A DNA stretch of 64,000 bases from Candidatus Obscuribacterales bacterium (GTDB lineage: Bacteria > Cyanobacteriota > Vampirovibrionia > Obscuribacterales > Obscuribacteraceae). The stretch is taken from assembly GCA_019637435.1 (NCBI GenBank), contig JAHBVO010000004.1, positions 744,001-808,000 of the forward strand, given 5' to 3'. Positions 1 through 8,019 of this stretch are shown here, piece after piece; within the stretch, counting starts at the first letter, position 1, and each line of letters begins with the position of its first letter. The notes beneath the pieces were generated by a model. That model was not told the DNA's origin. It was given only the letters and a program-made list of their open reading frames with translations, and did not search any database. The position numbers and the translations under genes were made by a program.

Positions 1-1383
1 GAAGCTGGTAATGCTCATGCGCGCGACATGCTTGAAGAGATTGAATCGTCCAAAGAGTTTGATTCGGTACTGCAAGAAGGTGACGAACAGGTGGCTGGAG
101 AGTATCACTCCGCACCGGCACGCTCTGCCGAACAGTGGAGAGCGCTGGCGGAATCCGGCGACGCGGAAGCTCAATTCTCTTACGCGCGCATGCTCGAAGA
201 TGGTAATTTTTTGCAGGGCGATATCGACGAAGCGGTCCGCTGGTACAGACGTTCAGCAGAGCAAGGTCATGTCGGTGCTTTCTGGAGTTTGAGCAAGTGC
301 TATGAGTCCGGACTTGGTGTCGAGCAAGACGAGGAGAAGGCGCTGCAGTTTCTCAACGCAGCTGCAGAGGGCGGAAACGCTGATGCTCAGCTGCAGTTAG
401 GCTGGCAATACTTTTTTGGATCTAAAGTTTTGGAGGACAAGGCGAAGGCGTTCGAGCTTTTTAAAGCTGCCTCCGACCAATTTAACTTGAGCGCACTTGT
501 CTGGCAGGGGCATTGCTACCAGCATGGCGCCGGCGTTTCGCAAGACAGAACCCGGGCTTGCGAGTTGTATCTGAAAGCTGCCAACCTTGGAATGCTCAGC
601 GCGCAGTTTAAACTCGGAATGATGTATCTGCTCGGATGGGGTGTTTCGCAAAACTCTGAGGAGGCGGCTAAGTGGCTTAATCGGGCGGCTCGCAGAAATC
701 ACACTGCCTCCATGGTTGAACTCGGTCGAATGCATTTGACTGGAGATGGTGTCGAGGAGTCTCAAGAACTGGCTATAAATCTGTTTCGACAGGCGGCTGA
801 ATTGGGCGACCCGGATGGGCTTGCGGCGCTCAGCTATACGGATGTCGTCTGGAAAAATGATTTGCGCTGCCAAATCGTTGATGGATTGTCAGTCGCGCAT
901 GACGCTGGCGTAGTGCACCGCGATATCTGCCCGGCCAATATTTTGCTTGTTGATCCGAGAACGCCACTCGAGCTTGCAAAAATTATCGACTTCGGCATCG
1001 CGAAGCGTCTATCACCTGAAGGAGAACAACTCGACCCGCTGTCTATCACTGGTCCGGTTACCGGCATACCTGCATATCTGAGTCCTGAGCAATGTCAGGG
1101 ACAGCCTCTTGATTCTCGCTCCGACATATATTCGCTCGGTTGCGTTCTTTTTGAGACTCTTACTGGAGTTCGTGCGATTCGCGGTAATTCGTTTTTTGAA
1201 ATAATCTGTTCTCACCTCTATCAGCCACCGGCATCTATTCGCGAAGCCCGACCTGAAGCTAATTTCGGCAGGGACCTCGATGCTGTGATTCGCAAGATGA
1301 TGGCAAAAGATCCGAGCGCGCGTTATCAGAATTTAGAAGAGCTTCGCGAGGACTTGATTCAATTGCTGGCGGCAGCGGCGTAG
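1..1383 (+). CDS. Sel1-repeat protein with C-terminal half kinase domain (5' end outside window)
   Basis: The frame is open from the first base and already reads as a Sel1 repeat (EAGNAHARDML), so the start lies outside the window. About eight Sel1/TPR-like repeats (A-x-x-G-x-x-x-A-x-x-x-L-G pattern) fill the first ~280 residues. The last ~175 residues match the C-lobe of a Hanks-type Ser/Thr kinase: HRDICPANIL, IIDFGIAK, YLSPEQC, SDIYSLGCVLFE. No glycine loop or ATP-anchoring Lys lies between repeats and C-lobe, and the usual HRD-x-K Lys is Cys. The kinase part is therefore probably inactive, unless an N-lobe precedes the repeats outside the window. Sel1 arrays are protein-interaction scaffolds. 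No signal peptide can be judged. Confidence 0.85.
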   Translation, partial: EAGNAHARDMLEEIESSKEFDSVLQEGDEQVAGEYHSAPARSAEQWRALAESGDAEAQFSYARMLEDGNFLQGDIDEAVRWYRRSAEQGHVGAFWSLSKCYESGLGVEQDEEKALQFLNAAAEGGNADAQLQLGWQYFFGSKVLEDKAKAFELFKAASDQFNLSALVWQGHCYQHGAGVSQDRTRACELYLKAANLGMLSAQFKLGMMYLLGWGVSQNSEEAAKWLNRAARRNHTASMVELGRMHLTGDGVEESQELAINLFRQAAELGDPDGLAALSYTDVVWKNDLRCQIVDGLSVAHDAGVVHRDICPANILLVDPRTPLELAKIIDFGIAKRLSPEGEQLDPLSITGPVTGIPAYLSPEQCQGQPLDSRSDIYSLGCVLFETLTGVRAIRGNSFFEIICSHLYQPPASIREARPEANFGRDLDAVIRKMMAKDPSARYQNLEELREDLIQLLAAAA

Positions 1384-1453
1384 GTTTAGTCGAATAGAGC
1401 GTGAAAAACCTGGGTATGGTTTTCTAGGAATTCCATAAAGGGGAGGAGAAACT

Positions 1454-2506
1454 GTGAAGAAGTCGGCTGTGGGCGGGCTGGCGGCGCTTTTGCCTGTTTT
1501 CGCCATGCTGTTTCCTTCTGCGGTTTTTGCCGCTGGCGAAGACGAGTTCGAAATTGGGCGCAAGGCTTACTATGCCGGCGATTACAGTGCCGCCGAAGAG
1601 CACTTCGGTTTGGCGGTGGCTCAAGGACTCAGGACTCCAAGAGTTTGGCTTCTCTCTGGACACACTTTCCTGCGAAATGGTCAGTATGCGCGTGCGGTTC
1701 GCTGCTACGAGACATTGATAAACAATTTCGCGAATTCCGAGGATGCCAAAATCGCCAAGCAAAGTCTGCCGATCGCGAAGGCAAAAGCCAGCGCGCCTGC
1801 TGGCGCCGCGACCAAACCGGTTATGCCTCCGCCAGTGAAGGTGGTCGGCGGACCGGTTGCGACCAATGACGACAAACCTGCTCCGATTACTGGGCTGAAG
1901 GACCGCATTTATGTTGAACCACCGAAATTCAGCCATCCTCAGGTCAGCGCCAACTCGCTCAGAGCGATTCGAGAGGCCGTCGCAGCATTGCCGCCGCATC
2001 TGAGAAAGCAGCTTGACGAAAGCACCGCGACTATCCACATTGCCCCGAATTTAATTGATAAGTGGCCTGAATCAATGGACGATCTTGAAAAGGAGGAGCA
2101 GTCGGAGGCACCGACACTCGCTGAAGTTCCTGGTCGAATCTATGGAAAGGATATGTACATGTATGAGCGCCCGAAACTGCGCTTTGGAACGAATCTCGGG
2201 AATGTCCGGCCGGCAACGGATTTGAAACATACCGTTTTTAACATGTGCTTCCAGGTATTGGATCAATCATGGAATTTCACCAGTGACCCGAAAGTAAAAG
2301 AGCAGTACGAAGCTGAAAAAGCTAACGTCCCGGACTCTTACCGCGACAAGCTCGCGACCTATCTCAAGGATGACGAATGGGGGCGGAAGGAAACCTGTAA
2401 CGATCTGGCGGCTGACCTGCTTGGACAGGGCGACGATAAAGCTGACGACTTGAGTCGCTGCTTCCCGAAAACCAAGAGGCTTATCAAAACAAAGCTCGGC
2501 GTTTGA
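1454..2506 (+). CDS. exported TPR-like protein
   Basis: A GTG start follows a strong GGGGAGGAG ribosome site. The first ~26 residues form a signal peptide (KK, then a hydrophobic core ending SAVFAAG). Residues ~30-95 look like two tetratricopeptide-type helix pairs (GRKAYYAGDYSAAEEHF; GQYARAVRCYETLI). A Pro/Ala-rich linker follows, then an unrecognised C-terminal half of ~200 residues with several Cys (NMCFQVL, KETCNDL, LSRCFPK). It probably acts in the periplasm or at the cell surface as a binding protein; the partner is unknown. It starts 70 bp after the kinase-like gene and may be co-transcribed with it. Confidence 0.75.
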   Translation: MKKSAVGGLAALLPVFAMLFPSAVFAAGEDEFEIGRKAYYAGDYSAAEEHFGLAVAQGLRTPRVWLLSGHTFLRNGQYARAVRCYETLINNFANSEDAKIAKQSLPIAKAKASAPAGAATKPVMPPPVKVVGGPVATNDDKPAPITGLKDRIYVEPPKFSHPQVSANSLRAIREAVAALPPHLRKQLDESTATIHIAPNLIDKWPESMDDLEKEEQSEAPTLAEVPGRIYGKDMYMYERPKLRFGTNLGNVRPATDLKHTVFNMCFQVLDQSWNFTSDPKVKEQYEAEKANVPDSYRDKLATYLKDDEWGRKETCNDLAADLLGQGDDKADDLSRCFPKTKRLIKTKLGV

Positions 2507-2652
2507 CTGTTCGCTAATTGCACGGAACTATTTGCAAGCTAAAGGACACAATGTTTTGTAAACCGAAAGGCGCAAACGTTCTATTGGCAGCCTCTCGTGC
2601 GCTATTAATTCAATAGATCAAGTGGTGCGGCGGAAACACAGAGGTTCTGCCG

Positions 2653-3045
2653 ATGGCAAAAGTTACGAAACACGTTGCGTTTCTACTAGTCGTATCAACT
2701 CTCATGAGCGCTGCAGGAGCGACGTTTGTCGCATCGCTCGAAGCCGAAGCGAGTCAAGCGCCCGGAGAAGTATACGCTCTCAAAGGATTTCATAGTTTCT
2801 TCGACCGGCACCCGCGGCTGAGGAAAGCCTCTAAAGCTGCCGTTCTTGGAGCCGGTATAGGCACCGGACTCGGTATCGTTACTGGCGGCGCCATGGGCGG
2901 TGCTGCGGCAGGTGCCGCGCGCGGAGGAGGTTTTTCACTAGTTCGTACAAGTAAAACCTGGCAAAGAGCGAAGAACAAAGTGAAGGGAAAACACGCTGAC
3001 GCGCATCATAAAAGTGCTCGTCGCGATGACCGGCGCCCCGACTAA
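2653..3045 (+). CDS. small exported glycine-rich protein
   Basis: 130 residues. The N-terminus is a signal peptide or signal anchor (FLLVVSTLMSAAGATFVASL). A glycine-zipper stretch follows at ~55-100 (GAGIGTGLGIVTGGAMGGAA), then a basic hydrophilic tail. Glycine zippers of this sort insert in membranes or self-associate; no function is assigned. An AGAGGTTC-type ribosome site lies upstream. The gene converges on pyrE with only 6 bp between them. Confidence 0.6.
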   Translation: MAKVTKHVAFLLVVSTLMSAAGATFVASLEAEASQAPGEVYALKGFHSFFDRHPRLRKASKAAVLGAGIGTGLGIVTGGAMGGAAAGAARGGGFSLVRTSKTWQRAKNKVKGKHADAHHKSARRDDRRPD

Positions 3046-3051
3046 AGTTGC

Positions 3052-3741
3052 TTATTTTTTGCTGCTTCCCGGCTTCTCTGCCACTGAGCCGTCTTTGCAC
3101 AAGGGACACGCTTCCGGTTGATATGTCGCGAGACTCAGTTTCAACAAGCTGATGAACGGCACGTCAAACTTTGCGGAACCTCCGCTTCGATCGACGATCG
3201 CTCCGACTCCAACTGGGTCGGCGCCCATGGTTTTTAACAGCTCGACAACCTTACGCGCGCTGCCACCAGTGGTGGTGACGTCCTCAACTACAAAGACTTT
3301 CACGCCTTTCTCAAGTTCGATTCCTCGGCGAATGGAAAACTCGTCCGAACCCGCTGCCCTTTCTGCGAATACCGCTTTGACCATCGAATCGATATGCTTT
3401 TGCTCAATTGCTTTTTCGACCGCGTTGACCTTCAAAAAGTAGTCATTGAGATTCGAATGACGCTTGCGCTCGAGGGCCGACGCGACAAACACTTCCCAGT
3501 GAACCGCACCAAGAGCAGGTCCGACAACGATATCCGGTTTGATTTCATTCTCAAAAAGTTTATCCACTAACAAGTCTGCCAGTAGGTTTCCAAACTGCGG
3601 GTACTGCATAACTCTCTGGCATTGCATGTACTGATCGCTGTGTAATCCACTGGTTAAAAGGAAATGTCCCGTTCTCCAGGCTCCGACTGCTTTTAGCAGA
3701 TCGCCTACGGCTGTTTCGATCGCAGAAGTTGTGAGACCCAT
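3052..3741 (-). CDS. pyrE: orotate phosphoribosyltransferase
   Basis: Joins orotate to PRPP to give orotidine 5'-phosphate, the fifth step of de novo pyrimidine synthesis, in the cytoplasm. The type-I phosphoribosyltransferase signature VFVVEDVTTTGGSA (PRPP loop) is intact, and the N-terminal LLTSGLHSDQYMQC segment matches the orotate-binding region. At 229 residues it is slightly longer than usual; the extra length is a charged insert around residues 100-130 and a short tail after a CPLC pair. No pyrF or other pyr gene adjoins it. Confidence 0.9.
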   Translation of the reverse strand: MGLTTSAIETAVGDLLKAVGAWRTGHFLLTSGLHSDQYMQCQRVMQYPQFGNLLADLLVDKLFENEIKPDIVVGPALGAVHWEVFVASALERKRHSNLNDYFLKVNAVEKAIEQKHIDSMVKAVFAERAAGSDEFSIRRGIELEKGVKVFVVEDVTTTGGSARKVVELLKTMGADPVGVGAIVDRSGGSAKFDVPFISLLKLSLATYQPEACPLCKDGSVAEKPGSSKK

Positions 3742-3913
3742 GGATATCTCCTCAGGAATGTGGATAAAAACTTGACTAAGATATCACGCGATCGGCTTTC
3801 AGGACTCGATAAATAAACGCAGAGATTGTAGAGTATCAGTGTTGGTGACTGGTAGAGTCTCAATGACTCTGAGAAGGCGTATATGCCAGTTAACATCAAG
3901 GAGTCAAAAAAAC

Positions 3914-4633
3914 ATGAAGCCAATTATTGGTATCAACGTCGATCTAAGAGTCGGTCCTCCGCCGGAGGCTTCGTTGCAGATTCCGTATCTGGAAGCGATT
4001 CACAAAAGTGGCGGAATCCCGGTAATGATTCCGCCTCTGTCCGATGAGGACTTGCGTCACGTGCTCAGCCGAATCGATGGATTGATGTTCATCGGTGGTG
4101 CGGACTACTCACCGAAACGTTACTGTGAAGAGCAAGATGAAACCGTCAAACTGATCGACGAGCGTCGCGAAGGTTTCGATTTCCTGCTCCTGGACGAGGC
4201 TTTGAAAGAGTCGCGTTTGCCGATTCTCGGAATTTGTCTTGGTTGTCAGCTGTTAAACATTGGTCTGGGTGGATCGCTGTTGCAAGATATCAAGAAACAT
4301 TTCCCCGAATCGCAAGTTCCTCACGCCAGTCCGAACGGATGGGAAGTGGGTTTCAACAATCACGATGTGGTCGTGCAGAAAGACAGCAAGATCTATCAGA
4401 TATATAAGAAGGACAGAATTGGCGTTTCCACTTCGCACCACCAGGCTGTAAACCGCCTGGGCAAAGGCTTGAAGATCGTCGCGCATTCGGATGACGGAGT
4501 TCCTGAAGCTGTTGAACTCACGGATAGAAAATTTGTGATTGGAGTGCAATGGCATCCGGAGCGTGACTACGAGACGAACAAGCCATTGTTCGATGAGTTC
4601 GTCGCCGCCTGCAGAAACGGACATCAAAACTAA
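3914..4633 (+). CDS. class-I glutamine amidotransferase, gamma-glutamyl-GABA hydrolase-like (peptidase C26)
   Basis: Residues show the full triad of the family: nucleophile Cys in ILGICLGCQLLN, and His and Glu in GVQWHPE. The N-terminus MKPIIGINVD and the ICLGCQ/SHHQAV pattern fit the PuuD-like peptidase C26 group, which hydrolyses gamma-glutamyl amides in polyamine or amino-acid catabolism. I chose the ATG at 3914 because AAGGAG lies 11 bases upstream; the reading frame extends to 3839 but without a ribosome site. Length 239 residues is normal. No polyamine genes are adjacent, so the substrate is not settled. Confidence 0.85.
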   Translation: MKPIIGINVDLRVGPPPEASLQIPYLEAIHKSGGIPVMIPPLSDEDLRHVLSRIDGLMFIGGADYSPKRYCEEQDETVKLIDERREGFDFLLLDEALKESRLPILGICLGCQLLNIGLGGSLLQDIKKHFPESQVPHASPNGWEVGFNNHDVVVQKDSKIYQIYKKDRIGVSTSHHQAVNRLGKGLKIVAHSDDGVPEAVELTDRKFVIGVQWHPERDYETNKPLFDEFVAACRNGHQN

Positions 4634-4722
4634 TCAAGCCTGGCGTCGCCACTGTATGCGGTGGCGTTCGTTTGAAGTCACGAGTGCGAATCAGTGGGCA
4701 AAGTTGCACTCCGCTACTTGCA

Positions 4723-5034
4723 TTACTTCGTTCGGGAAACGTTTGTGCCTTCCTCGGCCAGGCGCAGAGCGAATTCATTGGATTCTTGAAGACCTTTGAG
4801 TTGCTGGCGCAAGTCCAGGACCTCTGCTTCCAGAAATGCAATTTTGCTTTCAAGCTTATTGGGGCAATTTTTCTGAGCGTCTCTTTCTGCTTGAGAACGA
4901 ATTCTGTCGGCGTGAGCCTCGAAAAGCGGACGCGCGCAGAACACTACGAAGGAGACTAGAAGGCCGATAACGGCAATTTCGTAAATGATAATCACGGTTG
5001 TTGTCCGCCTGCAAAGTGGAACGAATAATGCCAT
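4723..5034 (-). CDS. small membrane protein with coiled coil
   Basis: The frame gives ~103 residues from ATG at 5034: one transmembrane helix (TVIIIYEIAVIGLLVSFVVF) followed by a charged heptad-rich stretch (KLESKIAFLEAEVLDLRQQL). The frame is open to a TTG at 5094, but that would put 20 polar residues ahead of the membrane helix. It resembles single-pass division- or envelope-type helper proteins in layout only; no family is recognised. It converges on the amidotransferase gene. Confidence 0.5.
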   Translation of the reverse strand: MALFVPLCRRTTTVIIIYEIAVIGLLVSFVVFCARPLFEAHADRIRSQAERDAQKNCPNKLESKIAFLEAEVLDLRQQLKGLQESNEFALRLAEEGTNVSRTK

Positions 5035-5127
5035 CTTATCGGCGCTCGAAGCCCGTGACCTAATTTCATAACTTCGATTTAAGCTTGACACCAAGCCTTA
5101 ATGGTTTAGATAATCAACTTCAGTCGC

Positions 5128-5201
5128 GGCATGGTAGCTCAGAAGGTTAGAGCGGGCGACTCATAACCGCCAGGTCGGCAGTTCGATTCTGCCCCATGCC
5201 A
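5128..5201 (+). tRNA. tRNA with CAT anticodon (Met or lysidine-modified Ile)
   Basis: The acceptor stem GGCATGG (5128-5134) pairs with CCATGCC (5194-5200), with discriminator A at 5201 and no encoded CCA. The D arm (GCTC...GAGC), a CTCATAA anticodon loop and a GGCAG-TTCGATT-CTGCC T arm are all present. The G1:C72 pair and the lack of three G:C pairs below the loop argue against initiator Met. The anticodon stem (GGCGA/CCGCC, with an A-C pair at the loop) is like that of E. coli Ile2 tRNA, while the acceptor A4-T5 is nearer to elongator Met. Identity is left open. Confidence 0.93.
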
Positions 5202-5218
5202 TTTTTTCGAATTGAATA

Positions 5219-5995
5219 TCAATACCCGCCAGTCCGGTAGCGTTCTACATCGCCGAACTTGAAGAACTGGTTGCCGCCTTGATCTGAAGTTTTAATCCCG
5301 GCTGCTTGCGTGATGAACGGTCGACGCGACCGCTTGGGAAACTGAAGAATGGTCGTACCTTCAAGATTGCGGACCGCTTCTGTCACCGCTCTGTCGTAAC
5401 CTGGAAACCCAGAAGAGTGCATGATTTTCACGCTTGTGACATGTCGATTGTTGTCAACTTTTGCTGAAAACCACGCGGTTGTTCCCAGCGGAAAGCGCAT
5501 GACCACTGCCTGTTTTTGCGGATCCCACCGCAAATTTTCATCGTCAGGATTATTCAAAGACTCCTGAACACCGGACTGAACCGCCCAGAGAAATTTGTTG
5601 CGCCACTTGTCCCAGGCCACTTGAAGCTCCGAATCATCAGCATCCGGGTCGTCTCCCGAGTATCCGCCTTCGCCATCGAGCGCAGCTTTGCCACGCAAAA
5701 GCGGGCGCTCACTGCCATCGCTCTGCGGCACGCCTGCAGTCATGTCCTCGCCGCCCTGGTCGTCGACCTGCCCTTTTAAAGTGTCGTCTTTAACGTTGCC
5801 GTTGAGCTTGTTGGAGTCCAGGTCGCCCTTCTGTGGCGCGAGTTGCGGCGTGGGCATCTCCATGATTTCTTGCTGACGGGGCTCCTCGAACGTGCCTGTT
5901 TCCTCGACGCCGCCTTTGAGCGGCTCATTGGCAAAAGCGCACGGAGCGCTTAACGACAATGCCAGAGCAACAGCGATAAATTTGCAACCCTTCAC
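5219..5995 (-). CDS. exported TonB C-terminal-domain protein
   Basis: 258 residues. A clear signal peptide (MKGCKFIAVALALSLSAPCAFA) is followed by ~110 acidic, disordered residues. The C-terminal domain (~150-240) has the TonB_C pattern: VTSVKIMHSSGFPGYDRAV and a following basic segment. True TonB is anchored by one membrane helix and has a Pro-rich linker; here the anchor looks cleavable, so a role in TonB-dependent transport is doubtful. Similar stand-alone TonB_C proteins are common in this lineage. Confidence 0.7.
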   Translation of the reverse strand: MKGCKFIAVALALSLSAPCAFANEPLKGGVEETGTFEEPRQQEIMEMPTPQLAPQKGDLDSNKLNGNVKDDTLKGQVDDQGGEDMTAGVPQSDGSERPLLRGKAALDGEGGYSGDDPDADDSELQVAWDKWRNKFLWAVQSGVQESLNNPDDENLRWDPQKQAVVMRFPLGTTAWFSAKVDNNRHVTSVKIMHSSGFPGYDRAVTEAVRNLEGTTILQFPKRSRRPFITQAAGIKTSDQGGNQFFKFGDVERYRTGGY

Positions 5996-6174
5996 TCACG
6001 GTCTCCGATTGGTGCTTGAGCCGATAGCCGAATAATCAGTCTAATTGCTAGGATAACGCAAGTTATTGCCATTTTGCACAAAGTTGCAAATAATCAGGGA
6101 TTTCCCTGCGCCACTTTGCGATCGTTTAGGATCGCGTCGCAAGTTAGGTGGAACCGGGTATAAGGTCATTCTCG

Positions 6175-7680
6175 ATGACTGTTGAAAATCACATCGGCGA
6201 ATTTGAGTTCGTTGCTCGCGTGGCAGCGAGATTGTCGCACGAGATTAGCGCTCTTAAGGTGGCAAAACTGGTTGCGCCTGATTGCAGGCGCATTTTGATC
6301 GCGTTGTCGGGTGGTTCTGATTCGACGGCGCTGACGGTTGCGATGTCTCAACTTGCCAAGCCGATGGGCTGGGACGTCAGTGTCTGCCACATCAATCACG
6401 GTTTGCGCGGTCTGGAATCAGATCTGGATCAAGAGTTTTGTACGAGCTTGTGCGCTGATCTAAATCTTGAATTCAACGTCTACCGCCTGGATGATTTTGG
6501 CAGCCAACAAGACGCGGACATCGCAGTTTCCGAGAATGTGCTGCGCGAATTGCGGTATCGGTTTTTATATGAGCATGCGCGCGCAACCGATTGTCAAATT
6601 ATTGTAGCCGGTCATACGCTGGATGATCAGACGGAAACGCTCTTGTTTCGCCTGTTTCGCGGTACATCTCCGACCGGTTTAACTGGCATGGAGACGCGCA
6701 GAGAAGTTGTTCGCGATAGCAACATCTATCTGGTGCGTCCAATGTTGACTGTCACAAAGGCTGATTGTCAGCGGTTTCTCGCAATCGAGCAAATTGGTTC
6801 GCACTTTGACAGCAGCAACGAAAACTTGCATTACGCACGCAACTATATAAGAGCGCAATTAATACCGAACATCGATGAGAAATTTCCAGGTTGGAAAAAC
6901 CGCATGGAAAGATTCAGATCGATACTCGTAGAGCAAGAAGATTTTCTTGTGAGCGAAACAGAAAAAGCGCTTTCAACAGTTGGTGGCACTGATAGCAGGG
7001 GCGAGTTCCTGCGCATTAAGTTGTTTTCGGAGTTGCACATCGCCCTCAAGAGGCGCATTATCGCAAGGATGTTGAGGGCTCGTGCGATCGAACCGACTTT
7101 CGAGAGAGTAGAGAATGTTTTGACAATCTTAAGTGGTGTCGACAAAGCGCTCACGCTATCAGTTGAATGGGAAGTGCGAATCGACCGCGACAAGCTGCGG
7201 TGGCAACAAATTGCCCTGGACGAGGCACCTTCAGACTTCTTGTTGCGCCAGGAAACAACGATCAACTTTCCTGAGGGCGACGCGAAAAGCAGAACGAACA
7301 TCGTAAGCTGGCTTGATAAGAGCTTGCGCGTCGAAAAGCTAGTGCCCGAAGAGTTGAAAACGGATGGTGGCATTCCGGCGCCCAACGCTATGGAAGTTCT
7401 CGTCGATCTTGAAAAGGCGAAGAGACCTCTCTTTTTGCGTTTGCGCAGACCGGGCGACATCATTCAGCCGTTCGGCATGACCAAGAAAGTGCGCTTGAAG
7501 AAGTACCTGCACACGCACGAGCCATCGCCGCTCAAATACACTCTGGTCCTTGCCGACTCCGATGAAGTTTTATGGGTGCCCGGCGTCGGTATAAGTGAAT
7601 TGTTGCGTTTTGCAGACGGACCGACACATCGCTTGAGCCTGCAGGACCTCACCACGTCAGGCGATTCGGTTTGGGCCTGA
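6175..7680 (+). CDS. tilS: tRNA(Ile)-lysidine synthase
   Basis: Converts C34 of the CAU-anticodon isoleucine tRNA to lysidine, using ATP and lysine, so that it reads AUA and is charged with Ile. The PP-loop motif LSGGSDS is intact near residue 45, followed by HINHGLRG and the GHTLDDQTET segment of the N-type ATP pyrophosphatase domain. The C-terminal TilS substrate domain is present (RLRRPGDIIQPFG; KKVRLKKYL). I chose ATG 6175, which follows AAGGT; the frame is open to a GTG at 6148. At 501 residues it is slightly long. A CAT-anticodon tRNA lies 1 kb upstream. Confidence 0.93.
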   Translation: MTVENHIGEFEFVARVAARLSHEISALKVAKLVAPDCRRILIALSGGSDSTALTVAMSQLAKPMGWDVSVCHINHGLRGLESDLDQEFCTSLCADLNLEFNVYRLDDFGSQQDADIAVSENVLRELRYRFLYEHARATDCQIIVAGHTLDDQTETLLFRLFRGTSPTGLTGMETRREVVRDSNIYLVRPMLTVTKADCQRFLAIEQIGSHFDSSNENLHYARNYIRAQLIPNIDEKFPGWKNRMERFRSILVEQEDFLVSETEKALSTVGGTDSRGEFLRIKLFSELHIALKRRIIARMLRARAIEPTFERVENVLTILSGVDKALTLSVEWEVRIDRDKLRWQQIALDEAPSDFLLRQETTINFPEGDAKSRTNIVSWLDKSLRVEKLVPEELKTDGGIPAPNAMEVLVDLEKAKRPLFLRLRRPGDIIQPFGMTKKVRLKKYLHTHEPSPLKYTLVLADSDEVLWVPGVGISELLRFADGPTHRLSLQDLTTSGDSVWA

Positions 7681-8019
7681 AAAGAGGGCTTTGCAACTTG
7701 ATGAATTAATTAAGGACCGCCGGGTGGCGGTCTGGAAGTCTGTTATAACGCTAAATGTGACGTTTCAATTCAACGAGTTTTGATTGTTTGAATGATTGAC
7801 CAGCGCCGGAACAACAGTAATTAGTGCACGTCACTGGGTCAGTCGGAATTGACACGTTGGGGAGCCCTTCGTCTCATTGGAAGAGGTTGAACAACTGGCG
7901 TTCCCGGTACTACAAAGCCTCCCGAAAGGGATGTCATGAATCGCGGAAAACCCGATTGCTACTGCGATTGCGGCGTGATCTAATCGTGATATAATCTGAG
8001 GACGAGGCTACTGGAGCAG
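7681..8019 (+). other. intergenic region between tilS and ftsH
   Basis: No coding frame with support was seen. A perfect 7-bp hairpin (7715-7721 with 7726-7732, GACCGCC/GGCGGTC) sits 35 bp after tilS but has no T tract, so it is at best a weak terminator. The remainder is probably the ftsH leader and promoter; short self-complementary pieces (for example CCCGAAAGGG near 7921-7930) occur but do not make a recognisable riboswitch. Confidence 0.5.
7968..7995 (+). promoter_or_regulatory. candidate ftsH promoter
   Basis: TATAAT at 7990-7995 is a perfect -10 element 24 bp before the ftsH ATG. A poor -35 match, TTGCGG at 7968-7973, lies 16 bp upstream. Confidence 0.35.

Noticed and set aside
5128..5201. 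Initiator tRNA-Met
   Set aside because: Position 1 pairs with 72 and the anticodon stem lacks the three consecutive G:C pairs.
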